A DNA stretch of 64,000 bases from NCBI GenBank assembly GCA_016718565.1, contig JADKCZ010000001.1:806001-870000 (forward strand), given 5' to 3'. The position numbers and the translations under genes are program-made. The DNA is from Anaeromyxobacter sp. (lineage in GTDB: Bacteria; Myxococcota; Myxococcia; Myxococcales; Anaeromyxobacteraceae). A model generated the notes under the pieces. That model saw only the letters and a program-made list of their open reading frames with translations. It ran no database searches and had not been told where the DNA came from. Positions 42,141 to 49,295 of this stretch are shown here, in pieces; the stretch's first letter is position 1, and each line of letters begins with the position of its first letter.

Positions 42141-42946
42141 AGGGGCCCCCCGGCGAAGGCCAGGACGGCCTCCGCCACCAGGGCCTCCTGGGCCAGGAAG
42201 GGGGCGTGGCCGGCGCCCGGGACGGTGCGCAGGCGCGCCGCGGGCAGGGCGGCGGCCAGCGCGCGGCCGGCGCCCACCGGGCAGATGGCGTCGGCCTCGC
42301 CGTGCAGCACCAGGGTGGGCAGGGTCACGGCCGGCAGCGCGCCCCGCAGGTCGGTCGAGGCCAGGAGGTCGAGGCCGGCCAGCGCCGCCGCGGCGTCCGG
42401 GGCGGGGCCGCCCCGCAGCGCGGCCAGCCGACCCTCGCCCAGGGCCTCCGCCTCGCCGGGGGCCAGGCAGTCCTCGAGGAAGCGGGTCAGCGCCTTGGCG
42501 GGCTGGCGCCGCACCCTGAGCGCCAGCCCCTCCACGGCGCGGGCCGGCAGGCCGTGGGGCCACCCGTCACCCTCGGTGAAGCGCGGGGTGGCGCCCACCA
42601 GCACCAGCCCGGCCAGGCGGGCGCGCAGGGCGGGCAGCGCGGCCGCCGCCAGCGCCACCTGGCCGCCCAGCGACCAGCCGAGCAGCAGGGCGCCGTGGAG
42701 CGCCTCGGCCCCGGCCAGGGCCGCCACGTCGCCTGCCAGCGCCGCCAGCGTGAAGGGGCCGGACGTGGAGCGGCCGTGGCCGCGCAGGTCGAGGGAGAGC
42801 ACCCGGTGGCGCGGGGCCAGGCGGGCCGCCAGCCCGGCCAGGTCGAGCGACGAGCGCGACCAGCCGTGCAGCATGAGCAGCGGGGGGCCGGCCCCCGCCA
42901 CCTCGACGTGGAGCGTCGCGCCGTCGTCGCGGAGGAGGGTGGGCAT
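42137..42946 (-). CDS. bioH: Alpha/beta hydrolase BioH-like (pimeloyl-ACP methyl ester esterase)
   Basis: BioH hydrolyses pimeloyl-ACP methyl ester to end the BioC-initiated pathway. The 269-residue protein has LLMLHGWSRSSLDLAGLAARLAPRHRVLSLDLRGHGRS, the nucleophile elbow LLGWSLGGQVAL (Ser in G-W-S-L-G, identical in type to E. coli BioH), VLVGATPRFTEGDGWPHGL (matching the BioH pattern before the lid), VLHGEADAICPV with the catalytic Asp, and GAGHAPFLA with the catalytic His. It is the first gene of bioH-bioC-kinase-FHA and is preceded by a BirA-like dyad. Confidence 0.87.
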   Translation of the reverse strand: MPTLLRDDGATLHVEVAGAGPPLLMLHGWSRSSLDLAGLAARLAPRHRVLSLDLRGHGRSTSGPFTLAALAGDVAALAGAEALHGALLLGWSLGGQVALAAAALPALRARLAGLVLVGATPRFTEGDGWPHGLPARAVEGLALRVRRQPAKALTRFLEDCLAPGEAEALGEGRLAALRGGPAPDAAAALAGLDLLASTDLRGALPAVTLPTLVLHGEADAICPVGAGRALAAALPAARLRTVPGAGHAPFLAQEALVAEAVLAFAGGPL

Positions 42947-42979
42947 CGGGGCGGGCGTGAAGATCGCAGCCCGTCCGGC

Positions 42980-43015
42980 GCTCGTCAACCGCTGGTGACG
43001 ATGCGGTTGACGAGC
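42980..43015 (-). promoter_or_regulatory. BirA-operator-like perfect dyad upstream of bioH
   Basis: A perfect 12-bp inverted repeat (GCTCGTCAACCG and CGGTTGACGAGC) flanks 12 bp. Within it TCGTCAACC, a 14-bp spacer and GGTTGACGA follow the known BirA operator form TTGTAAACC-N14..16-GGTTTACAA, with seven of nine positions matched in each half and correct spacing. On the minus strand the left part holds TTGACG (42988-42983), which could be the -35 box; GATCTT after 17 bp is a weak -10. Binding would thus block transcription of bioH-bioC-kinase-FHA when biotin is plentiful. Confidence 0.7.
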
Positions 43016-43030
43016 GGCGGAGGAACCCGG

Positions 43031-43057
43031 CCGGCGAGCGGGCGTGCCCGCTTCCGG
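43031..43057 (-). terminator. Hairpin after the lipoprotein gene
   Basis: AGCGGGC-GT-GCCCGCT at 43037-43052 is a perfect 7-bp stem, with outer CCGG/CCGG bases. It lies 24 nt past the stop at 43081 on the minus strand and before the bioH control region, so it probably separates the two transcription units. It has no T-run. Confidence 0.4.
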
Positions 43058-43080
43058 CCACTGGGCCCCGAGCCCTTGGT

Positions 43081-44775
43081 TCAGGGGGCGGCGGGGGCCG
43101 CTGGAGGCCCGGCCGCTGCCCTGGCCAGGGCGTCGAGCGCCGCCGGATCGAGCCCGGCCGCGCCCAGCCCGCGCGCCACCTCCTGGGGCGAGCGCCGCGC
43201 GCCGACCGCCCAGGCCTGCGCCAGCCAGGCTCCCGACTGCCGGCTGCGCCACCAGGGCCCGCCGCCGTGGGGCGCAGCCAGGAAGGCCTCCACCTGCGCG
43301 GCCAGCAGCTCGGCCTGGAGCGTCTCGGCGGCGCGCAGCAGCGGCTCCTGGTCGAAGGCCCAGGGGACCGGCTCGCCTGGACCGAGCGGCAGGCCGAGCG
43401 CGCGGGAGGCCAGCGCCCGGGCCACGGCGGGGGCGCCGGCCGGATCGCTGGCCCGCTCCACCTCGGCCAGCACCCGGGCGGCCGCCTCGCGCGCCGAGAG
43501 GAGGCGCCGGGCCGCCGCCACCCTGGCCTGGCGCGCCACGGCCTCGGGCTCCAGGCCATGGGCCGACAGCCAGTCCGGCGAGGCCGTCACCGAGGCCAGC
43601 AGCGCGCCCCAGGCGGCCGGCAGCGCGGCCGGGCCGAGCCGGCGGTCCTCCACCGCGGCGGCGGTGGTGCGGGCGGCGGCCTGCGCCACCCCCAGCTCGT
43701 GCAGGAGCGCCCGCGCGGCGTCGAGGCCGGCCAGCGGGGCGAGCGAGAGGCGCACCGCGCCGGGCGCCTCCACCACCACGGCCAGCGGCCGCGCGATCTT
43801 GCCGGGCCTTGGCGCGGCGTCCACCGTGAGCCGGCCGCCGGCCGCGAGGTCCAGCCCCAGGCCGATGAGCAGCTGCTCGGCATCCGGCAGCAGCCGCGCC
43901 GCCGGGAAGGCGGCCGGCGGGGCGGTGGTGCGCAGCAGGCGCGGCAGGTCACGGGCCCGCAGCCGCTCGGCCGGCCCGCCCAGCTCGCGGCGCGAGAGGT
44001 CGGCCAGCAGGGCGCGCCAGGTGGCCTCGGTGCCGGCCAGGGTGGCCTCGGCCAGGGCGGCGAGCTCGGCCGCGGGTGCGCCGCGCAGCGCGGCGGCCAG
44101 CTCCAGCGTGGAGGTGAAGCCGGCCGTGCCGCCGGCCGCGGCCAGCGCAGCGTCGCGGCTGGCCACCAGCGGCGCCAGCTTGCTGGCCTCGGCGGCGTGC
44201 GCGGCGGCCAGGGCCTGGCGCCGCGGCCCCTCTGGCTCGGCGGCCAGGAGCGCCGGGAGCTGCCGCAAGGGCACGCTGCGCCTGTCCCAGCGGAAGGTGG
44301 CGGCGGCGCGGGCGGCGGCCAGGGCCCTCGCCGGGCCGGCCGCGGCGCGGGCCAGGTGCTCGCCGAGCACGAAGGCGCGGAGCCGGTCCAGGCCGGCGCG
44401 CTCGGTGGCCGGCGCCGCGGCGAGGGCGTCCGCCAGGCGGGCCAGCGTGGCCGGCGAGGCCAGCCACTCGCGGCCGGCCCAGGCGTCGGCCGGGTCGGCC
44501 GGGTCGCCGCCGGTCCAGGCGCGCCAGGCGGCCTCGCCCTGCGCGGTGAGCAGGGCGTCCACCCCGGCGCGGACGTCTGCCAGCGGGTCGGTGGCCGAGG
44601 TCGCCGGCGCCGCGCCGGGAGCGAGGGGCCGCGCAGCGGGGTCGGCGCCAGGCTGGCCAGGGGTGGTCGCGCCCGGTGGACCGGCGGGGTCGGGGATCGG
44701 GCTGGCTGGCCGCGGCTGGTGGGCGCAGCCCGCGGCGAGCAGGGCGAGCAGGGCGAGGAGGAGTGAGCGTCTCAC
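43081..44775 (-). CDS. Lipoprotein with a degenerate M3-like metallopeptidase domain
   Basis: The 564-residue protein begins with a lipoprotein signal (LLALLALLAAGCAHQ; lipobox Cys17), then a long Ala/Pro/Gly-rich linker (to about residue 60). A largely helical domain of about 480 residues follows. In it ARALLHELGVAQAAA stands where M2/M3-like gluzincins have HExxH, but the second zinc histidine is missing (HELGVA). The following LGPAALPAAWGALLASV lacks the third-ligand glutamate. It therefore looks catalytically dead; it may act as a binding protein on the outer or inner membrane. The fold assignment is tentative. Active relatives with HELGH exist in this window (57533-59602). Confidence 0.7.
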   Translation of the reverse strand: MRRSLLLALLALLAAGCAHQPRPASPIPDPAGPPGATTPGQPGADPAARPLAPGAAPATSATDPLADVRAGVDALLTAQGEAAWRAWTGGDPADPADAWAGREWLASPATLARLADALAAAPATERAGLDRLRAFVLGEHLARAAAGPARALAAARAAATFRWDRRSVPLRQLPALLAAEPEGPRRQALAAAHAAEASKLAPLVASRDAALAAAGGTAGFTSTLELAAALRGAPAAELAALAEATLAGTEATWRALLADLSRRELGGPAERLRARDLPRLLRTTAPPAAFPAARLLPDAEQLLIGLGLDLAAGGRLTVDAAPRPGKIARPLAVVVEAPGAVRLSLAPLAGLDAARALLHELGVAQAAARTTAAAVEDRRLGPAALPAAWGALLASVTASPDWLSAHGLEPEAVARQARVAAARRLLSAREAAARVLAEVERASDPAGAPAVARALASRALGLPLGPGEPVPWAFDQEPLLRAAETLQAELLAAQVEAFLAAPHGGGPWWRSRQSGAWLAQAWAVGARRSPQEVARGLGAAGLDPAALDALARAAAGPPAAPAAP

Positions 44776-44883
44776 GGGGGGCGCATGCTACACCCCGCCC
44801 CGCGGCCGGCTGAAATCGAGCGGCGGCCCCGAGGGCCAATGGGCCCCGGACCTCCGCCCGCCGACCGGCTACACTCCGGGCCC

Positions 44884-45906
44884 GTGACCAGCGCCCGCCG
44901 CGAGATGGCCCGAGCCCGGGCCCGCCTGTCCGCCGAGGTGCGCCGCGCCCTGGGCGCCGCGGGCTACGAGGAGGTGGAGACGCCGACCCTGGTGCCGGCG
45001 CCCGGCATGGAGCCGCACCTCTCGCCCTTCCTCACGCCGTTCCTGCCCGAGGGCGGCGGCCCGCCCAGCCCGCGCTGGCTCATCACCAGCCCGGAGTACG
45101 CCATGAAGCGGCTGCTGGCGGAGGGGTTCGAGCGCATCTTCCAGCTCTCGCGGGTCTTCCGGAACGGCGAGGTCTCGGCCACCCACAACCCCGAGTTCAC
45201 CATGCTGGAGTTCTACCGGGCCGGCACCGGGTACGCGGGCATCATGGCGGACCTGGAGCGGCTGGTGGAGGCGGCGGCGCGGGCGCTGGCGCCGGGCGGC
45301 GCCCCGGAGGTGCGGCGCGGCGGGCGCACCGTGGCGCTGGCCGCGCCCTTCGAGCGGCTCACCGTGGCGGAGGCCTTCCGCCGCCACGCCGGGGTGGACC
45401 TCGGGGCCTGCGCGGGCGACGCCGTCCGGCTGCGCGCCGCCGCGCGCGCCGCCGGCCACCCGGTGGGGCCGGCGGACGAGCCCTTCGACGACACCTTCTT
45501 CCGGCTCATGCTCGACGCCGTGGAGCCCAGGCTCGGCCTGGAGCGGCCCACCTTCCTCACCGACTGGCCGGCCTCGATGGCGGCGCTCGCGCGCCTCCGC
45601 GCCGACGACCCGCGGTGGGCCGAGCGGTTCGAGCTCTACGCCGGAGGGCTCGAGCTGGCCAACGGCTTCACCGAGCTCACCGACGCGGTCGAGCAGCGGG
45701 CCCGGCTCCTGGAGGAGCAGGCGCTGCGGGTGCGGCTCGGGCGCCCGGCGCTGCCGCTCGACGAGGACTTCCTGGCCGCCCTGCCGCGCATGCCCGAGGC
45801 GGGCGGCGTGGCGGTGGGGTTCGACCGGCTCCTCATGCTGCTCACCGGCGCGGCCTCCATCGAGGAGGTGCTGCTCTTCCCGGCGGCCGGGTTCCCCTCC
45901 GGCTGA
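44884..45906 (+). CDS. epmA: EF-P lysine ligase EpmA-like (GenX/PoxA)
   Basis: EpmA is a short paralogue of class II lysyl-tRNA synthetase that attaches beta-lysine to elongation factor P. The 340-residue protein has only the catalytic core, without the N-terminal anticodon-binding domain: YEEVETPTLVPAPGMEPHLSPF, WLITSPEYAMKRLLAEGFERIFQLSRVFRNGE (motif 2), HNPEFTMLEFYRA, GGLELANGFTELTD, and motif 3 GVAVGFDRLLMLLTGA. The GTG start is chosen since the family aligns from SARREMARARARL on. The partner genes epmB and efp are not in the window. Confidence 0.92.
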   Translation: MTSARREMARARARLSAEVRRALGAAGYEEVETPTLVPAPGMEPHLSPFLTPFLPEGGGPPSPRWLITSPEYAMKRLLAEGFERIFQLSRVFRNGEVSATHNPEFTMLEFYRAGTGYAGIMADLERLVEAAARALAPGGAPEVRRGGRTVALAAPFERLTVAEAFRRHAGVDLGACAGDAVRLRAAARAAGHPVGPADEPFDDTFFRLMLDAVEPRLGLERPTFLTDWPASMAALARLRADDPRWAERFELYAGGLELANGFTELTDAVEQRARLLEEQALRVRLGRPALPLDEDFLAALPRMPEAGGVAVGFDRLLMLLTGAASIEEVLLFPAAGFPSG

Positions 45907-45929
45907 TCCACCGACGCCCCCGAGGTCCC

Positions 45930-46760
45930 GTGCCACACCCCCTCATCGCTGCGCTGCTCCTGCTGGCCGCCACGCCGCCTGCGCCACCCGCCCACGGCGC
46001 CGCAGGCCCGCCGGCCGCCAGGGCCGCGGTCGCACCTGCCGCCGCGCCGCCGGCCGCGCCCGGCGCGAAGGCGCTGCCCGCGGCGCCTCTTCCAGCCGGC
46101 GCGAAGGCGGCCCCGGTCAAGCCGGTGAAGCCGCCGCCCCCGGCCGACGGCCTCGGGCGCACCCCGCCGGCCGGCTGGACCAAGGTCGGCTACCAGCAGC
46201 TCCGCTGGGGCATGGGGCCGGGCGACGTGAAGGATGCGCTGGCCGCCGAGGGCGGGCCGCTCTCCACCACCGAGCCGTTCGAGCTGGGCGAGGGCTACGA
46301 TCCGGCCGGCGAGGGCGGGGCCCGGGTGGCCGCGCCCGGCCTGGTGGTGGCGGGCCACGCCTCGATCCTCGGCTTCCGCTTCCTGCGCGGCCGGCTCACC
46401 GCGGTGGCGCTCCTGCCGGCCGAGGATCCCGGCGACCCGGCGGCCTGGGCCGCCACGCTCACCGCGCTCCTGACCGAGCGGTACGGGGCGCCCTCGGTCA
46501 TCGGCGCGCGGACGGTCTGGGCCCGCGACGGGCTGCAGGTGGCGCTGCCGTTCCTGGACGGCTGGAGCTCGAGCGTGGGCTGGTTCGCGCCACCGGTCAC
46601 CGAGGCGCGCCCGGGGGCCGCGGCCGGTGGGGGGCCGAGCGTCGAGGAGGCGGCGCTGGCCGCAGAGCGGAAGGCGCGGGAGGCGGCCGAGAAGAAGGCG
46701 CGCGCCGAGGCGGAGAAGCGGGCGCGCGAGGCGCTCAAGGCCGAGGCGCAGAAGCTGTAG
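45930..46760 (+). CDS. Hypothetical secreted protein with Ala/Pro-rich linker and charged tail
   Basis: I do not recognise a family. The 276-residue product has a signal peptide (IAALLLLAATPPAPPAHGAA), a 60-residue Ala/Pro/Lys linker, then a domain (about residues 75-215) containing WTKVGYQQLRWGMGPGDVKDALAAEGG. This resembles short periplasmic repeats that begin W-G-M-s-x-x-e-V. A C-terminal helical tail of about 40 residues consists almost only of Ala, Glu, Lys and Arg (EAALAAERKAREAAEKKARA), probably a coiled coil. GTG start after CGAGGTC. It lies 23 nt after epmA and may be co-transcribed. Confidence 0.65.
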   Translation: MPHPLIAALLLLAATPPAPPAHGAAGPPAARAAVAPAAAPPAAPGAKALPAAPLPAGAKAAPVKPVKPPPPADGLGRTPPAGWTKVGYQQLRWGMGPGDVKDALAAEGGPLSTTEPFELGEGYDPAGEGGARVAAPGLVVAGHASILGFRFLRGRLTAVALLPAEDPGDPAAWAATLTALLTERYGAPSVIGARTVWARDGLQVALPFLDGWSSSVGWFAPPVTEARPGAAAGGGPSVEEAALAAERKAREAAEKKARAEAEKRAREALKAEAQKL

Positions 46761-46790
46761 GGGTGCGGCGGACGGGGCCCGATGGGCGCA

Positions 46791-46826
46791 CCTCGACTCC
46801 GCGCCTGCGGCGCTCCGCTCGGCGCG
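46791..46826. repeat. Dispersed intergenic repeat, copy A
   Basis: The segment beginning CCTCGACTCCGCGCCTGCGG occurs again at 55149 (31 of the first 32 bases identical) and, with a changed centre, at 55585. All three copies lie in non-coding DNA. Each has a small internal hairpin (GCGCC…GGCGC type). Confidence 0.75.
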
Positions 46827-46916
46827 AACGGGTGGAGGTGGGGCTGGAGCGCCACCGCGCCGCTCGGCGCGAACGGGCACAGCTGGGCGGGACCGCCACC
46901 GCGCCGCTCGGCGCGG
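46815..46916. repeat. Direct repeats on a 44-45 bp pitch in a convergent intergenic region
   Basis: CCGCTCGGCGCGAACGGG occurs at 46815-46832 and 46860-46877, and its first 12 bases again from 46904. The preceding CGCCACCGCG is also shared by the last two units. The tract lies between the convergent genes ending at 46760 and 46926 and partly overlaps dispersed repeat copy A. Confidence 0.75.
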
Positions 46917-46925
46917 CACGTCGGC

Positions 46926-47282
46926 TCAGCGCTTCAGCGCCAGCAGCGCCTCGAGGGTCTCGTCGGCGGTCCGCAGGGTGGCCAGGTTGGCCTGCTGCAG
47001 CAGCGCAGCGCGCGACTGCTCCACCACCTCGGCGATCAGGTCGGTGCCCGACTCGCCCGGGGCGCCGCCGGCCAGCAGCGCGCGATCGGCGCGGGCCTCG
47101 GCCAGCGGATCGGTGGCCTGGCCCACCCGGGTGGCCACGCCACCGCCGGCCACCTCGCTCACCTCGACGCGGCCCGGCTGGAAGCCCGGGGTGAGGGCGT
47201 TGGCCACGTTGTGGGCGCTCACGCCGAGGCGGGCGGAGGCCGCCGCGAGGCCGCTGGCTGCGATGCCGTGGATGGTGCTCAT
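46926..47282 (-). CDS. Orphan flagellar basal-body rod-like protein
   Basis: A 118-residue protein with the rod-protein N-terminus IHGIAASGLAAASARLGVSAHNVANALTPGFQP, which matches the FlgB/FlgC/FlgF/FlgG motif (A…N-x-A-N…T-P-G-F). Its C-terminal helix, DLIAEVVEQSRAALLQQANLATLRTADETLEALLAL, is like the FlgC/FlgG C-terminal domain. It is shorter than FlgC (about 135-150), with the middle beta part reduced. No other flagellar gene is in the window. It may be a remnant or act in a different assembly. Confidence 0.8.
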   Translation of the reverse strand: MSTIHGIAASGLAAASARLGVSAHNVANALTPGFQPGRVEVSEVAGGGVATRVGQATDPLAEARADRALLAGGAPGESGTDLIAEVVEQSRAALLQQANLATLRTADETLEALLALKR

Positions 47283-47521
47283 CGAGTGGCTCCCCGGGGC
47301 ACGCCTCACCCCAGGGGGACTTCGGCACGGCCGGAGGGCCCGATAAGGACCCGCCCGGGGGGCCGGAGTTTCGCCAGGCGGTCCGGTTGGATGGCTGGCT
47401 GCTCGCCCGCGGCTGGTGACCGGCCCGTGGCCGCGCGCTGGAGCGGGCCGGCTGACCGACCATTCGACGCCGGCTGGCGCTCCCCCCCAACCTGCCAGCT
47501 GGAGCGTGACCTGGTGCCCGG

Positions 47522-48976
47522 CTACTCGCCAGCGGCTGGCGACCGGCCCTTGGCCGGCCGCCCGTCGGGTGGCGGCAGCGGCTCGGCGGACCACCAGGGC
47601 GGGTCGGTGGGGACTGGCGGGCGCGGCAGCACCTCCGGCTGCTCGGCCAGCTGCCAGGCCAGCACCGCGTAGGCGCCGGTGGCGAGCAGGAGGTCGTGCG
47701 GCACCACCTTGTCGAAGGTGTCCGCCGCCGAGTGGTGCCAGTCGAAGTAGTGCGCCCCGTCCTGCCAGAGCTCCAGCACCGGCACCTGCGCGTGGCGCAA
47801 GGGGCCGATGTCCACGCCGCCGTCCCCGGCGCGGACCGCGCCCGCGCCGAGCGGGCGGAGCGGTGAGAGCCAGCGCTCCACCAGCGCCAGCCCGCCCTCG
47901 CCGGCGCCGACCGAGGCGCCCAGCGGCCGCCCGGCCCCGGCGTCGGTCTCCACCGCCGCCACGTGCCGGTGGAGCTCGGCGGCGTGGGCCCGGGCGTAGG
48001 CCACGCCGCCGTTGGTGCCGTTCTCCTCGTTCATGAAGAGCACCGCGCGCACCGTGCGGCGCGGCGCCACCGGCAGCCGCGACAGCAGCCGCACCACCTC
48101 CATGGCCATCGACACGCCGGCGCCGTCGTCCACCGCGCTGGGCCCCAGGTCCCAGCTGTCGAGGTGGCCGGAGACGATCACCACCTCCTCCGGCCGCTCC
48201 CGGCCGCGCACCTCGGCCAGCACGTTGGCCGACCAGGCGGTGGCGGGCGTGCCCGGACCGCAGCCGAGCACCAGCCGCACCGTCACCGGTCCGCGCGCGG
48301 CCAGCCTGGCCAGGAGGAGGGCGTCCTCCACCGTCACCGCCGCGGCCGGGATGGCCGGCCCATCGCCGAAGGAGGTCTGGCCGGTGTGCGGGGTGGCCAG
48401 CGAGGCGGAGGCCAGCGAGCGGACCAGCGCCGCCACCGCGCCCAGCCGGGCGGCCGCGGCCGGGCCCCGGCTGCGCAGCCGCGCCACGTCGCCGTAGCCC
48501 AGCCCTTGCCCGAGCGGCGCCGGCCCCATGCCGTGCTGGAACAGGACCACCTTGCCGCGCACCTGCTCACCCAGGGCCGCCAGCTCCTCCAGCGAGCCCA
48601 CCTGCACCAGCTGGCCGGTCAGGCCGCCGGGCGGGGTGCCCGGGCTGTTGCCGAGCGCCGTCAGGCGCAGCGGCTGGTTCACCGCGGGCGGCGTGGCCAC
48701 CACCTCGCCCCGCTCCTCGCCGCGCCGCCACACCGGCACCACCACCGGCTCGGTCCAGGGGCGCAGCCCCTCGGCCTGGAAGGTGCGGACGGCCCAGGCC
48801 ACCGCCGCCTCGGCGCCCGGCGACCCGGTCAGCCGCGGGCCCACCGTGTCGGTGAGGTCGGCCAGCCGGGAGAGGACCCGCCCTTCGGTGAGCGCCGCGC
48901 CCATGAGGCGGGCGGGCACGTCGGCGGGGGGCGTGGGGGCGGCGGCGAGCAGCAGGGCGGCGGCGAGGGTGAGCAC
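47522..48976 (-). CDS. M28-family aminopeptidase/carboxypeptidase with PA domain, secreted
   Basis: A co-catalytic zinc exopeptidase. The 484-residue precursor has a short signal peptide (LTLAAALLLAAAPTPPA). A protease-associated domain is inserted at about residues 120-225 and the M28 catalytic domain follows. Zinc and catalytic residues are visible: His271 and Asp273 in SGHLDSWDLG, Asp283/284 in AVDDGAG, the Glu pair in MNEENGTNGG (about 317-318), the Asp in VETDAGAG, and His in DWHHSAADTFD. The order resembles plasma glutamate carboxypeptidase. GTG start. It probably degrades peptides in the periplasm or outside the cell. Confidence 0.9.
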   Translation of the reverse strand: MLTLAAALLLAAAPTPPADVPARLMGAALTEGRVLSRLADLTDTVGPRLTGSPGAEAAVAWAVRTFQAEGLRPWTEPVVVPVWRRGEERGEVVATPPAVNQPLRLTALGNSPGTPPGGLTGQLVQVGSLEELAALGEQVRGKVVLFQHGMGPAPLGQGLGYGDVARLRSRGPAAAARLGAVAALVRSLASASLATPHTGQTSFGDGPAIPAAAVTVEDALLLARLAARGPVTVRLVLGCGPGTPATAWSANVLAEVRGRERPEEVVIVSGHLDSWDLGPSAVDDGAGVSMAMEVVRLLSRLPVAPRRTVRAVLFMNEENGTNGGVAYARAHAAELHRHVAAVETDAGAGRPLGASVGAGEGGLALVERWLSPLRPLGAGAVRAGDGGVDIGPLRHAQVPVLELWQDGAHYFDWHHSAADTFDKVVPHDLLLATGAYAVLAWQLAEQPEVLPRPPVPTDPPWWSAEPLPPPDGRPAKGRSPAAGE

Positions 48977-49066
48977 GGGAGGGGCTCCTCGGGTGAGCCG
49001 CAGGTTCTAGCGGGTGGCGGCGCCGCGGTCGACCCCCGGGGTGCGGGGAGAGGGCTGGCCGGCCCC

Positions 49067-49110
49067 CTCACCCCGGCCCTCTCCCCCAGCAAGCTGGGGG
49101 AGAGGGTGAG
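49067..49110. repeat. REP-like hairpin element, copy 1
   Basis: A perfect 14-bp stem (CCCTCTCCCCCAGC and its complement) with a 2-base AA loop at 49077-49106, with outer CTCA/TGAG pairs. It belongs to a family with the shared pattern CTCACCCCGGCCCTCTCCCC, found three more times in the window. Confidence 0.85.
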
Positions 49111-49193
49111 CAGACCGTGGTTCCTGGCCTTGCTGGCACTTCCGCCCGGCCAACGGCAGACCTCGTCCTCGCAAGGCGACACGCCCTGTCAGC

Positions 49194-49287
49194 CCCCTCT
49201 GCCCTCCGGGGAGAGGGCCGGGGTGAGGGTCCGCGTCCACCGACTCTCCCCCTCTCCCCTCCGGGGAGAGGGCCGGGGTGAGGGGCG
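49194..49287. repeat. REP-like hairpin elements, copies 2 and 3
   Basis: Copies at 49194-49229 and 49245-49286 both contain CCTCCGGGGAGAGGGCCGGGG followed by TGAGGG, preceded by a complementary C-rich arm. They are in the orientation opposite to the left arm of copy 1. Together with copy 1 they fill most of the 319-bp region between the M28 peptidase start and the histidine kinase stop. The rest of that region shows no gene. Confidence 0.85.
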
Positions 49288-49295
49288 GCCGAGGC

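Noticed and set aside
46815..46916. CRISPR-like repeat array
   Set aside because: Only two and a half units, no defined spacers and no cas genes nearby.
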